Source: Candidatus Paraburkholderia calva | GTDB taxonomy: Bacteria > Pseudomonadota > Gammaproteobacteria > Burkholderiales > Burkholderiaceae | Assembly (NCBI GenBank): GCA_001184395.1 | Contig: LFLF01000013.1 | Location: forward strand, 1-44,818 | Direction: 5' to 3' | DNA: 44,818 nt | Shown here: one piece after another, positions 27,766-35,755 of the stretch | Position numbering within the stretch: position 1 is the first letter of the stretch | Layout of the letters: each line of letters starts with the position of its first letter | Translations under genes and position numbers: made by a program | Notes under the pieces: model-generated | Databases searched by the model: none | Seen by the model: the letters and a program-made list of their open reading frames with translations, nothing else | What the model was told of the DNA's origin: nothing

Positions 27766-29822
27766 CAGGACCGCGCACCCAGCGTCCAGACGCCATAAGC
27801 GGTTCTCACCGGGTCGATGAGCGCGGGGTGCGCCTGCTTCGCATAGGCCATATCCGGCGGGTTGTCGTAGACCAGCTTGTAGTCGTTGCCATCGGATAGG
27901 TATAAGAAGTTCGGCTGACCTGGAATGTATGGCTGCATCGACTCGGGTGTCGGATTGGCCTCCGAAAACAGGCCGGGAATGTCGCCGCGTACATCGGGCG
28001 GCACCGCTCGTTCGCCCTGCAACTGATGCATTGGTGCACCGTTCGATGACGGCGGAAGAACCGTCGGATAGCTGCCGTGCTCCAGCCGGTATTGAGCGAG
28101 TTGTTTCGCGATGTCGTACATCTCATGGACGCGCTGTTCGGCCACGATGCGTTCGTAGGCGAGTTCGATCGACGTGTAGCTATTGGCGTCGTCGTGCCAG
28201 CCCTGATCGCCCTTCAGATAGCGAACGACGGTCGTCAGGAGTTGTGGAGTCTTGCGCGCGACCGGCCCGTTCGTGATGGTCAGAATGGCGTGCGGCTTCG
28301 AGAAGTCGTAATTCGCGATGTTGTAGCGCGGGCGAAGATACGGGTTGGTCAGTAGCGGTACGCGCGGACCCCATTGCGTGTACTCGGGAATCGAAATACC
28401 GAAGCGATCGCGCGTGCCGAACACGGTGATCAGCTCGCCGGTGTATTCGTAGTTCCAGACCATGCGCTCACCGATGCGCGTGCCGTTCGACCGGTCGTCG
28501 ATGACGAATGTGCGTACATCCTTGAGTTCTTCCGGGTGACTGCGCACAAAGTCCATGATGGCCGTCTGACGGAACCAGTCGCGCCAGAGCTCGGTGCCCG
28601 AGTTGAATGCACAAGCGATTGATGAACCCAGTACGTAAGCGATCAGCAGTGTGCGGCCGAGCATGCGCCAGAGCCAGAAACGGAACAGCACCAGGTCGAA
28701 GGCGCCGATCATGGCCAGGATGATGAGATCGGGTCCGACCATAGCGGGCATGATGTGCCGGCTCTCGTAGAAGCTGGTCAGATCCGGAACCTTGCCAACC
28801 ACGAGATACGGATAAACCGCCACCACGAACAGCACGACCCCCGCAATGGCCTGCATCAGCACATGCTTGGGTGAGGGCTTCTCGGTCGAACGCGGCAGCA
28901 GAAGCAGCAGCACGAGCGAGATGACGACACCGCCGATCACGAGCGGCGACGGCGTATGGCGGACCCCGTAGCTGAAGAAGTCACGAATGACGGGAACGAT
29001 GAGCGCGAAAGAGTCGCCGATGGTCGATAACACCTGGCGTTGATCGATATCGTTGTACGTCCCGTACAGCGGTGATTTGATCGTCGTCAGGCGCTTGGAG
29101 ATCAGGAATACGAACGGGAGCGCGATCAGCACGATATTCTCGAACGCGAACATGCGCACGCGCGGAAGATAGTGCACGACGAAGCCGCGTGCCACGGGCC
29201 AGATGCGGCATGGCGAGTGCGCGAGTCCGCGCCAGTCCGGTGCTGGATAGGTATCGACGTGCAAGCGCAGATAGTCGCTCGCGAGCACGGCGAACAGCAG
29301 CGTGTACATCAACAACAGCGAGTTCAGATAGAACGAAAAGAAGAAAAACGGCACGCTCCAGAGCAGCGCTCGGAGCTTGCCCTGAATGCCGACATAGAGC
29401 GCACAACCGATCCAGAACGCCGCGATATACAGGTTGTAAAATGCGACGCTCGTCAGGAAGCGCACCAGCGAGACGTGGGTCGTGCAGTAGATCAGGAAGA
29501 ACAAAAAGGTTTCCTGGCGCAACAAATGTCGCCGGACATGCAGCACGTAGCCCGCGGCGATCGCGGAGGCGACCCACGCGACGAGTGAAACCGCGCGCAT
29601 GGAAAGTGCGGGTTCCGGAAGCGAGTTGATCAGGTTGGTTGCGTAGCCGCCCCACCAGATGCCAAGTTCTCTGCCGATTCGAATGGTCTCGGCCGGGGGC
29701 TGGAAGATCCATACCCAGTCGTCCCAATAATAGCCGGGATTGCAAAGAATGAGAGCCGTGCCTCCGAATATTGCAAAGAGGGCGATCGGTAGGCGTCGAA
29801 TCCAGAGACCCGCCTGATTCAT
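27762..29822 (-). CDS. Large multi-spanning membrane protein, glycosyltransferase-like, with soluble C-terminal domain
   Basis: 686 residues from ATG at 29822, with AAGGAAG before it. The first 430 residues hold about ten membrane helices (LPIALFAIFGGTALILC, ETFLFFLIYCTTHVSLV, FFFFSFYLNSLLLMYTLLF, NIVLIALPFVFLI, LVIGGVVISLVLLLLL). An early YYWDDWVWI acidic-aromatic loop recalls GT-C glycosyltransferases, which use Asp/Glu in the first outer loop. From about 430 to the end the protein is soluble and probably periplasmic. Its last 130 residues (YRLEHGSYPT, FLYLSDGNDYKLVYDNP, GVWTLGARSW) look like the globular part of pseudopilins. It may transfer a sugar from a lipid carrier or act as a polymerase; no family call is firm. 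Confidence 0.65.
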   Translation of the reverse strand: MNQAGLWIRRLPIALFAIFGGTALILCNPGYYWDDWVWIFQPPAETIRIGRELGIWWGGYATNLINSLPEPALSMRAVSLVAWVASAIAAGYVLHVRRHLLRQETFLFFLIYCTTHVSLVRFLTSVAFYNLYIAAFWIGCALYVGIQGKLRALLWSVPFFFFSFYLNSLLLMYTLLFAVLASDYLRLHVDTYPAPDWRGLAHSPCRIWPVARGFVVHYLPRVRMFAFENIVLIALPFVFLISKRLTTIKSPLYGTYNDIDQRQVLSTIGDSFALIVPVIRDFFSYGVRHTPSPLVIGGVVISLVLLLLLPRSTEKPSPKHVLMQAIAGVVLFVVAVYPYLVVGKVPDLTSFYESRHIMPAMVGPDLIILAMIGAFDLVLFRFWLWRMLGRTLLIAYVLGSSIACAFNSGTELWRDWFRQTAIMDFVRSHPEELKDVRTFVIDDRSNGTRIGERMVWNYEYTGELITVFGTRDRFGISIPEYTQWGPRVPLLTNPYLRPRYNIANYDFSKPHAILTITNGPVARKTPQLLTTVVRYLKGDQGWHDDANSYTSIELAYERIVAEQRVHEMYDIAKQLAQYRLEHGSYPTVLPPSSNGAPMHQLQGERAVPPDVRGDIPGLFSEANPTPESMQPYIPGQPNFLYLSDGNDYKLVYDNPPDMAYAKQAHPALIDPVRTAYGVWTLGARSW

Positions 29823-29866
29823 CAGGTTACTTCCTTATTATTGACATCGAGCGTGGACGCGCAAGC

Positions 29867-29898
29867 GACCGGCGTCTGCTCCTGAGCAGACGCCGGTC
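29867..29898 (-). other. Perfect 15-base-pair inverted repeat between neuB and the membrane-protein gene
   Basis: GACCGGCGTCTGCTC (29867-29881) and GAGCAGACGCCGGTC (29884-29898) are exact reverse complements with two bases between. The RNA would form a very stable hairpin just after the neuB stop. No T-run follows on the minus strand, so it may slow nucleases or transcription rather than end it. Confidence 0.8.
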
Positions 29899-29910
29899 GG
29901 CGTCCCTGCC

Positions 29911-30915
29911 TTAAATGAGTTCGTTCTGTGAGTAGTCGCGCGTAGCCGGCTGCCCGAGGAGCGAGTCCCAGCGTGCCGGCGAGATACCATTGCCCGGACG
30001 GCGAACGGCGAGGTTCTCGGCGGAGAAGACTTCACCCTTCGCGATCGGCCTCGCCGCGACGATGCTCTTCCGCGCAATCGCCCGGTTGAGCATTTCCGAA
30101 GCGGTCGGGCGCTTGCGACCATCGCCCAACGCGACACCGACACGGCGAATGGCGCGGACCATCGCAGCCAGTTCCGACGGTTCCAGACTCGCCTTGTGGT
30201 CCGGGCCTTCCATCGACCGGTCCAGCGTGAAGTGCTTTTCGATGACCTGCGCGCCGAGCGCCACAGCCGCGATCGGAATCTCGATGCCTTCCGAGTGATC
30301 CGAATAGCCGTGGATCGCTCCCGGGAATGCCTGAGCGATCGTCTGCATGGCCCACAGATTGATTTTCTCCGCCGGCGCTGGATATTCCGTCGTGCAATGG
30401 AGGAGGGTGAGCTTGTCGATCGATATGCCGCCTTGCTCGCAGGCCTCGACTGCCTCTTCGATCTCGCCTAACGTTGCCATGCCCGATGACAGGATGATGG
30501 GCTTGCCCATTGCCGCGAGTTCGCGCAGGAAGGGGATGTTCGTCAGATCGCCCGACGACACCTTGAACGCATTCACGCCGAGCGTGGCGAGAAAACGCGC
30601 CGACTCGATGTCAAATGGCGTCGACAGAAAACTGATTTTTTTCGAAGCTGCATAAGCTGCGAGTTCACGGAAGCAGTCTTGGTCGATTTCGAGGCGCTTG
30701 AGCATGTCGAACTGCGTTTCGCCGTGCCCGGTCGTGCGTTTCTGATAGGCCGCTTTCTGTGCGTCTCGCGTCACGAGTGCTTCCGTTCGAAACGTCTGAA
30801 ACTTGACAAAGTCCGCGCCCGCTTCTGCGGCGACATCGATTAGTCGATGCGCCAGTTCCAGCGATCCGTTGTGGTTGACACCCGCTTCTGCGATGACGGT
30901 GCAGTGCACGCTCAT
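29911..30915 (-). CDS. neuB: N-acetylneuraminate/legionaminate synthase, NeuB family
   Basis: 334 residues starting MSVHCTVIAEAGVNHNGSLE. The NeuB barrel shows EAGVNHNGSLELAHRLIDVA (about 9-28), GADFVKFQTFRTEALV (about 33-48), LLHCTTEYPAP (about 164-174), YSDHSEGIEI (about 197-206) and IEKHFTLDRSMEGPDHKAS (about 219-237). The C-terminal antifreeze-like/SAF domain (AKGEVFSAENLAVRRPG) is complete. The enzyme condenses phosphoenolpyruvate with an N-acetylmannosamine-type sugar to a nine-carbon 2-keto acid. With NeuC, NeuD and an aminotransferase next to it, a legionaminic-type product is likelier than plain sialic acid. It follows the thiamine-diphosphate enzyme by 78 bases. Confidence 0.95.
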   Translation of the reverse strand: MSVHCTVIAEAGVNHNGSLELAHRLIDVAAEAGADFVKFQTFRTEALVTRDAQKAAYQKRTTGHGETQFDMLKRLEIDQDCFRELAAYAASKKISFLSTPFDIESARFLATLGVNAFKVSSGDLTNIPFLRELAAMGKPIILSSGMATLGEIEEAVEACEQGGISIDKLTLLHCTTEYPAPAEKINLWAMQTIAQAFPGAIHGYSDHSEGIEIPIAAVALGAQVIEKHFTLDRSMEGPDHKASLEPSELAAMVRAIRRVGVALGDGRKRPTASEMLNRAIARKSIVAARPIAKGEVFSAENLAVRRPGNGISPARWDSLLGQPATRDYSQNELI

Positions 30916-30993
30916 GAGGCTTCCTTCAGAACATTGTGGCTCGGACGAGCCGACGGGCAGTCGCGCTCGCCGGATTTCGCGACGCTGTGCGCG

Positions 30994-32769
30994 TCAGAGC
31001 GATTGTGCCAAACGGCGGTTCTCTTCGATCTCCTCGGCCGGGAGGAACTGGAACATGTCGTCGAGCGGCTTCGATTCCAGCTTGCCTTCGGCGTTTCGGA
31101 ATGACGTCGCCTTGGGCGAAATCCATTGCTCGGGCGAGACCATCACCTCGCACAGACCAGGTCCTTCGGACTTCATGAACTCGCTCAGCGACTGAAGCAG
31201 CATGGAGTGGAGACTGACCTTCGTGTAATCGAGACCATAAGCCCGTGCCAACGCCTCGAAATCCGGGTTGTATACGTTCGAGCTAGGACCGCTTCCTACC
31301 ATGCGTCCTTCGAAGAAGTTATTCTGGGTCGCCTTGATCGAACCATAGCCGTTGTTATTGAAGACGAACACCTTGACCGGCAGCTTGTTCGCGCCGATGG
31401 TCAACAATTCCTGGCTATTGAGCATCAGGCTGCCGTCGCCGGTGATGCACAGCGTGCGTTTGCCGGTCGCGTAGTGCGCGCCGACAGCGGTCGGCAGATC
31501 CCATCCCATCGAGCCCCAGTTGCCGTTTAGCGCCGCGCGCTGATGCTTCTTGATCTTGTACGCCTGATAGAAACTCACGCAGTCGAGGCCGTTGCCGGTC
31601 ACGATCACGTCGCCCTCTGCCGCGATGTCCGAGAGCGTGTCCATGAAAACGTAGGAATCGATGAATTCGCCGTCGGCGCGGAGCGCTTCGGAAACCATCG
31701 GGTATCGCTTCTTCCACTTCGAACACAGGCCGAGCCAGGGTTGATGCTTGCCGCCGTAGCCATCCAGTGCAGAGAGCAGTGCAGGAACGAAGTCGCGCAG
31801 ATCCGCGAGCACCGGCAGGTCCGCCTTCAGCGGATGGCCTTCGAGCTGGTCCGCATCGACGTCGACAAAAATCTTCTTTGCGCCCACGGCGAACTTCTTC
31901 GTCTCGAAGCCCGTTTTGGCAACGCAGAAGCCCACGCCCAGACTGAGGATCAGGTCGGAGTTCTGCAGGATGATGTTCGCGTGGCGTTGCCCCGCCGTTC
32001 CGAAGGTGCCGAACGAATAGTCGTTGTCCCATTCCAGCAGGTCCTTGCCGGTGTAAGGAACGAGCGTCGGAATCTCCAGCTTGCCGATGAGTTGCTGCAC
32101 GGCGTCGTACATGCCGGACAGACGTACGCCGTTGCCTAGCACGAGCACCGGCCGCTTGGCCTGCTTCAGCGATTCGACGATCTCGGCCAGGGCGTTCGAA
32201 GCGTCGTTCGTCGCGGCCGCTTCGGGCTGCCAGTGCGGCAGCTTGTCGTATTCGATCTCCGCGGACTGCATGTCGAGCGGCAGTTCGAGCCACACCGGAC
32301 CGGGACGGCCCGACTTGGCGATGTGGTACGCCTTTTCCAGTTCGACGAGGATCGCATTCGGATCACGCAGCGATACTGCGTATTTGGTGACGGGCTTGAC
32401 CATTTCGAGCACGTTGCCTTCCTGCGGACCGATCTGGCGAACCTTCGAGTAATCCGCGATCAGGTTAGAGCGGACCTGGCCCGAGACGATGAGCATCGGC
32501 ACCGAGTCGTACCACGCACCGACCACACCGGCGAGCGCATTGACGGCGCCCGGGCCGAATGTCGCGAAGCAGACGCCGAAGCCGTTCATGCGCGCGTAGC
32601 CATCGGCCGCGATGGCGCAGGCCTGCTCGTGATAGTTGCAGACGTAGCCGAGCTTTTCGCTTTTGCCAAGCGCATCGAGCAGATACATGATGCCGCCACC
32701 GGACAGCATGAAGACTTTCCCGATGCCACGCTCTTCGAGGAAACAGATAACAACGTCAGATACGTTCAT
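30994..32769 (-). CDS. Thiamine-diphosphate enzyme of the acetolactate-synthase family, YerE-like
   Basis: 591 residues from ATG at 32769 (MNVSDVVICFLEERGIGKVF). The ThDP-activating Glu sits in CNYHEQACAIAADGYARM (about residues 44-61). The central FAD-like domain has VLVLGNGVRLSG and GTFGTAGQRHAN. The ThDP motif is CITGDGSLMLNSQELLTIG followed by FVFNNNGYGSIKATQ (GDG-x(n)-NN). Close relatives in surface-sugar clusters include YerE of Yersinia, which adds a two-carbon acetyl unit from pyruvate to a CDP-4-keto-3,6-dideoxyhexose to make yersiniose. All genes for that CDP-sugar lie upstream in the same run. A branched sugar is therefore plausible, while a true acetolactate synthase is unlikely here. 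The neighbours NeuD and NeuB leave open a nonulosonate substrate. Confidence 0.82.
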   Translation of the reverse strand: MNVSDVVICFLEERGIGKVFMLSGGGIMYLLDALGKSEKLGYVCNYHEQACAIAADGYARMNGFGVCFATFGPGAVNALAGVVGAWYDSVPMLIVSGQVRSNLIADYSKVRQIGPQEGNVLEMVKPVTKYAVSLRDPNAILVELEKAYHIAKSGRPGPVWLELPLDMQSAEIEYDKLPHWQPEAAATNDASNALAEIVESLKQAKRPVLVLGNGVRLSGMYDAVQQLIGKLEIPTLVPYTGKDLLEWDNDYSFGTFGTAGQRHANIILQNSDLILSLGVGFCVAKTGFETKKFAVGAKKIFVDVDADQLEGHPLKADLPVLADLRDFVPALLSALDGYGGKHQPWLGLCSKWKKRYPMVSEALRADGEFIDSYVFMDTLSDIAAEGDVIVTGNGLDCVSFYQAYKIKKHQRAALNGNWGSMGWDLPTAVGAHYATGKRTLCITGDGSLMLNSQELLTIGANKLPVKVFVFNNNGYGSIKATQNNFFEGRMVGSGPSSNVYNPDFEALARAYGLDYTKVSLHSMLLQSLSEFMKSEGPGLCEVMVSPEQWISPKATSFRNAEGKLESKPLDDMFQFLPAEEIEENRRLAQSL

Positions 32770-32807
32770 AACCAGCTCTTTTGATGTGGATAGTGCGTGG
32801 ATGGGTA

Positions 32808-33422
32808 TTAGCGGGCGACGAATGCGCCATCGGCCACGTCGCTGTCGACCATCGCGCCGGCTGCGATCAGGACGTTCGGCCCGACTTTGACGCCGGGCAG
32901 CAACGTGGCGCTCGCGCCGATGAAACAGCCTGGTCCGACCTGCGCGTCGCCGCACAGCGTCACGGACGGCGCGACGAAACAGTGCGCGCCGACGACGCAG
33001 TCGTGATCGATGCTGGCGGCGGTGTTGATGACCGTGCCGGTGCCGATGCGCGCATGCGGCTGGACGATGGCGCCGGCCATGATTTGGCAGCCTTCGGCCA
33101 ACTTGACCTCGGCGCCGATGATGGCTGACGGATGGACCATGGACACGAAGCGGAAACCGTGTTCGGTCCAGATCTCGTAGAGCTTGCGGTTGACGCGGCT
33201 TTTCACCGTGGCGCCTACGCCGTTGGCGATCCGAACGTTCCGAGGATCGAGCGTCTGCATGAGCTCGTCGCCGCCCGCACCGGGAACGCCGAGCAGGAAC
33301 GTGCCAACGCCGAGTTTCGGATCGATGACCCCGGTGATGGTTGCGCCGCTCGCCTTCAGCGTGTCGATCACGACTTTTGCGTGACCCCCGCCGCCAAGGA
33401 CATAAAGAGGGGCATTTGACAT
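32808..33422 (-). CDS. neuD: Sugar O/N-acetyltransferase, NeuD family (LegH-like)
   Basis: 204 residues starting MSNAPLYVLGGGGHAKVVID. The N-terminal Rossmann-like part has GGGGHAKVVIDTL (about 10-22) for the amino-sugar. The C-terminal part from about 100 is a left-handed beta-helix of hexapeptide repeats (VKLAEGCQIMAGAIVQ, ARIGTGTVINTAASIDHDC, VGPGCFIGASATLLPG). The His in SIDHDC is the usual catalytic base of the PglD/NeuD group. It transfers acetyl from acetyl-CoA. In legionaminic pathways this group acetylates the 4-amino of the UDP-sugar made by LegC. It is 15 bases downstream of neuC and 38 bases before the thiamine-diphosphate enzyme gene. Confidence 0.9.
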   Translation of the reverse strand: MSNAPLYVLGGGGHAKVVIDTLKASGATITGVIDPKLGVGTFLLGVPGAGGDELMQTLDPRNVRIANGVGATVKSRVNRKLYEIWTEHGFRFVSMVHPSAIIGAEVKLAEGCQIMAGAIVQPHARIGTGTVINTAASIDHDCVVGAHCFVAPSVTLCGDAQVGPGCFIGASATLLPGVKVGPNVLIAAGAMVDSDVADGAFVAR

Positions 33423-33437
33423 ACGGCTATGCCTCGA

Positions 33438-34613
33438 TTAGGCTGGTTGATGATCGAAGAATTTTTTCATCAGCACGTTCGACAAGGGGTACGTCTTGAG
33501 CACGCGTGTGATCTGCGGCGCTGCTTTACCTATGCCGTAGAGGGAGTTTTGATCCGGCAAGCCGGCGCGAAAGGCGGGTGAGAGCGCCTTGTTGATCGTG
33601 CGAACGATGGATCGGGCATCGTCGCCGCAATCGATGACGGACACAGCCTTGAGCCGGCCCCGCTGCCGATGACCGATATTGACCGTCGGCACTCGGACGG
33701 CAGGCGCTTCGATCAGCCCGCTGGACGAGTTACCGATGACTACGTCGGCGATCTTGAGTAGGCCGAGATAACGTTGCTGTCCGAGCGAATCGAAAAGCCT
33801 GGCGCGTGCCGGGTTGGCTGCGACAAACTCGCCGATCACACGGCTGATCGCTGCGTTGCCCGGGTCGGCGTTCACGCTGGTAAATACGATGCTGGCCGTA
33901 GGAAACTGTTTCAGCGCATCGATGAGCGCGCTGGCGGCGACGGCGGGGTCCTGTGCTTCGAGCGTGACCGGATGATAGGTCACCGCGAACACGGGTCCTT
34001 CGAGCGGCAGTCCCACGAACGATGCCAGGGCGGCACGTTCCGGGACGGCGGTGCGTGTCAGATGGTCCAGCCCCGGCGCGCCGAAATTGAATACGGCCGC
34101 GGGGTTTTCGCCCAATTGCAGAACCCGCTGCCGGTAATCGTCGGCGGCGACGAAATGCAGATGCGAGAGCTTGGTCACTGCATGGCGGATGGATTCGTCC
34201 ATCGCGCCTTCGCTGGTCTCTCCGCCGTGAATATGAGCGACCGGAATCTTCAGCAGCAGTGCGGCCTGCGCCGCTGCGAGTTCTTCATAACGGTCGCCTA
34301 GCAGAACCACCAGATCCGGAGCAAGGCGGTCGAACGCGTCCGCGAGCCCGATCACGGCCAGACCGGTCGACTTCGCGGTGGCGACACCCGAGTCGCTCGA
34401 CAATTGCATGTCGACGCGAGCGTCGATCGGAAAGCCATCACGTTCGATGACCTGGACCGTGCGGCCCCATGAACTGCACAAATGCGCGCCGGTCACGACA
34501 ACCTGCAACTGCAGTTCGGGATCGTCCTGCACTTCGCGCATCACCCAGTACAGATGCCCGTAGTCGGCGCGGGTGCCCGTCACGAAACAGATCCGGCGTG
34601 GCTTCATACTCAT
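33438..34613 (-). CDS. neuC: Hydrolysing UDP-N-acetylglucosamine 2-epimerase, NeuC/LegG type
   Basis: 391 residues from ATG at 34613 (MSMKPRRICFVTGTRADYGH), which overlaps the aminotransferase stop as ATGA. Motifs are TGTRADYGHLYWVMREV (about 12-28), VVLLGDRYEELAAA (about 88-101), HIHGGETSEGAMDESIRHA (about 111-129), NFGAPGLDHL, YHPVT and NSSSGLIEAP (about 296-305). The enzyme releases UDP while inverting C2, giving a free manno-configured N-acetyl sugar for NeuB. The substrate may be UDP-GlcNAc (sialic acid) or UDP-2,4-diacetamido-trideoxyglucose (legionaminic acid). The adjacent aminotransferase and acetyltransferase favour the second. Confidence 0.93.
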   Translation of the reverse strand: MSMKPRRICFVTGTRADYGHLYWVMREVQDDPELQLQVVVTGAHLCSSWGRTVQVIERDGFPIDARVDMQLSSDSGVATAKSTGLAVIGLADAFDRLAPDLVVLLGDRYEELAAAQAALLLKIPVAHIHGGETSEGAMDESIRHAVTKLSHLHFVAADDYRQRVLQLGENPAAVFNFGAPGLDHLTRTAVPERAALASFVGLPLEGPVFAVTYHPVTLEAQDPAVAASALIDALKQFPTASIVFTSVNADPGNAAISRVIGEFVAANPARARLFDSLGQQRYLGLLKIADVVIGNSSSGLIEAPAVRVPTVNIGHRQRGRLKAVSVIDCGDDARSIVRTINKALSPAFRAGLPDQNSLYGIGKAAPQITRVLKTYPLSNVLMKKFFDHQPA

Positions 34614-35755
34614 TTGCCCAAGACCTCGCGGCGTACGGCGGCAACGACCGTGGCGAGCTCGTCGTCGGTGATGCCGGTCGAACAGGGCAGCGTCACGATG
34701 CGATTCCAGATGTTTTCGCAGACGCGCAGTGCGTCGCGCGGCGCGTCTGCGAACGGAACCTGATGATTGAGCGGCTTCCAGAAGGGACGCGCGGCGACGC
34801 CTTGGGCGCGCAACGCCTGGCGAAGACTGGCCGAATCGCCGGATTCGAGCACGAAACCGGAGAACCAGCACGCACTATGCGCGAATTCGGGCGACGGAAA
34901 TGGCCGGGTCGCGGGCAGATCCTTGAACGACTCGTCGTAAAAGCGCGAAATGGCGCGCTTCTTTTCCACGAAGCGATCGAGCAGTTCCATCTGCGCGCAG
35001 CCTACGGCCGCCTGCAGATTGGTCATGCGGTAGTTGAAGCCCACGCGGTCGTGGTCGTAGTCGGCGCCGACGCGTGCCGTCGTCGTCAGATGGCGCACGA
35101 GATTGACCAGCTTGCGGTCGTTGCCAGAAATGGCGCCGCCGCCGCCGGCCGTAACCGTCTTGTTCCCGTTGAACGAGAACATGGTCAGGTCCGCACCCAT
35201 GTCGCCGAGCGGGCGATCCTTGTACCGGGCACCGAGTCCGGCCGCCGCATCCGCGACGATCGGAAGGCGGTATTCGCGCGCGATCGCGGCAATCGCGTCC
35301 ATATCGGCCGGCATGCCGAGCGTGTAGACGGGCACGATGGCGGAGACGCGCTTGCCTGTCGGCCGATGCACCGGCAGTCCATCCTTGCCGGGCGTGGTCT
35401 TTTCCTTGAGCGCGCGAGCGAGTGCCTCGGGATCGAGTGTCCATGAGTGCTCGTTGATGTCGACGAGCCACGGCTGCGCGTGCGCATGTGCGACCGCGTT
35501 CGCGGTCGCGATGAAGCTGAGACCAGGCGTGATGACGAGGTCGCCAGGCGTCACGCCGACCGCCACCAGGGCGGCGTGCAGACCCGTCGTGCCGGCAGAC
35601 GTCGCGACCGTGTGCGCGTAGCCGGACGCTTCGCTGATCTGGCTTTCGAAGCGCGTGACAAACGGACCGACGGTCGAGACGAACGTCGTGTCGATGCACT
35701 CGTTCAGGTACTGGCGTTCGTTGCCAGCCAGATTGGGGATGGCTAATGGAATCAT
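34610..35755 (-). CDS. DegT/DnrJ/EryC1-family sugar aminotransferase, LegC-like
   Basis: 381 residues from ATG at 35755 (MIPLAIPNLAGNERQYLNEC), overlapping the upstream epimerase stop as ATGA. The PLP-dependent fold shows VATSAGTTGLHAALVAVG (about 53-70), ITPGLSFIATANAV, DAAAGLGARYKDRPLG (about 168-183) and the Schiff-base Lys in FSFNGNKTVTAGGGGAI (about 192-208). FVSTVGPFVTRFE near residue 25 is typical of LegC-type enzymes. It would place an amino group at C4 of a UDP-4-keto-6-deoxy-GlcNAc, with glutamate as donor. NeuC, NeuD and NeuB follow directly. The C4 position is inferred from context. Confidence 0.9.
   Translation of the reverse strand: MIPLAIPNLAGNERQYLNECIDTTFVSTVGPFVTRFESQISEASGYAHTVATSAGTTGLHAALVAVGVTPGDLVITPGLSFIATANAVAHAHAQPWLVDINEHSWTLDPEALARALKEKTTPGKDGLPVHRPTGKRVSAIVPVYTLGMPADMDAIAAIAREYRLPIVADAAAGLGARYKDRPLGDMGADLTMFSFNGNKTVTAGGGGAISGNDRKLVNLVRHLTTTARVGADYDHDRVGFNYRMTNLQAAVGCAQMELLDRFVEKKRAISRFYDESFKDLPATRPFPSPEFAHSACWFSGFVLESGDSASLRQALRAQGVAARPFWKPLNHQVPFADAPRDALRVCENIWNRIVTLPCSTGITDDELATVVAAVRREVLGK

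Noticed and set aside
30994..32769. Annotation of the thiamine-diphosphate enzyme as biosynthetic acetolactate synthase (ilvB).
   Set aside because: It lies in a sugar cluster without an ilvN small subunit, and its N-terminal pattern is that of the YerE-like surface-sugar group.
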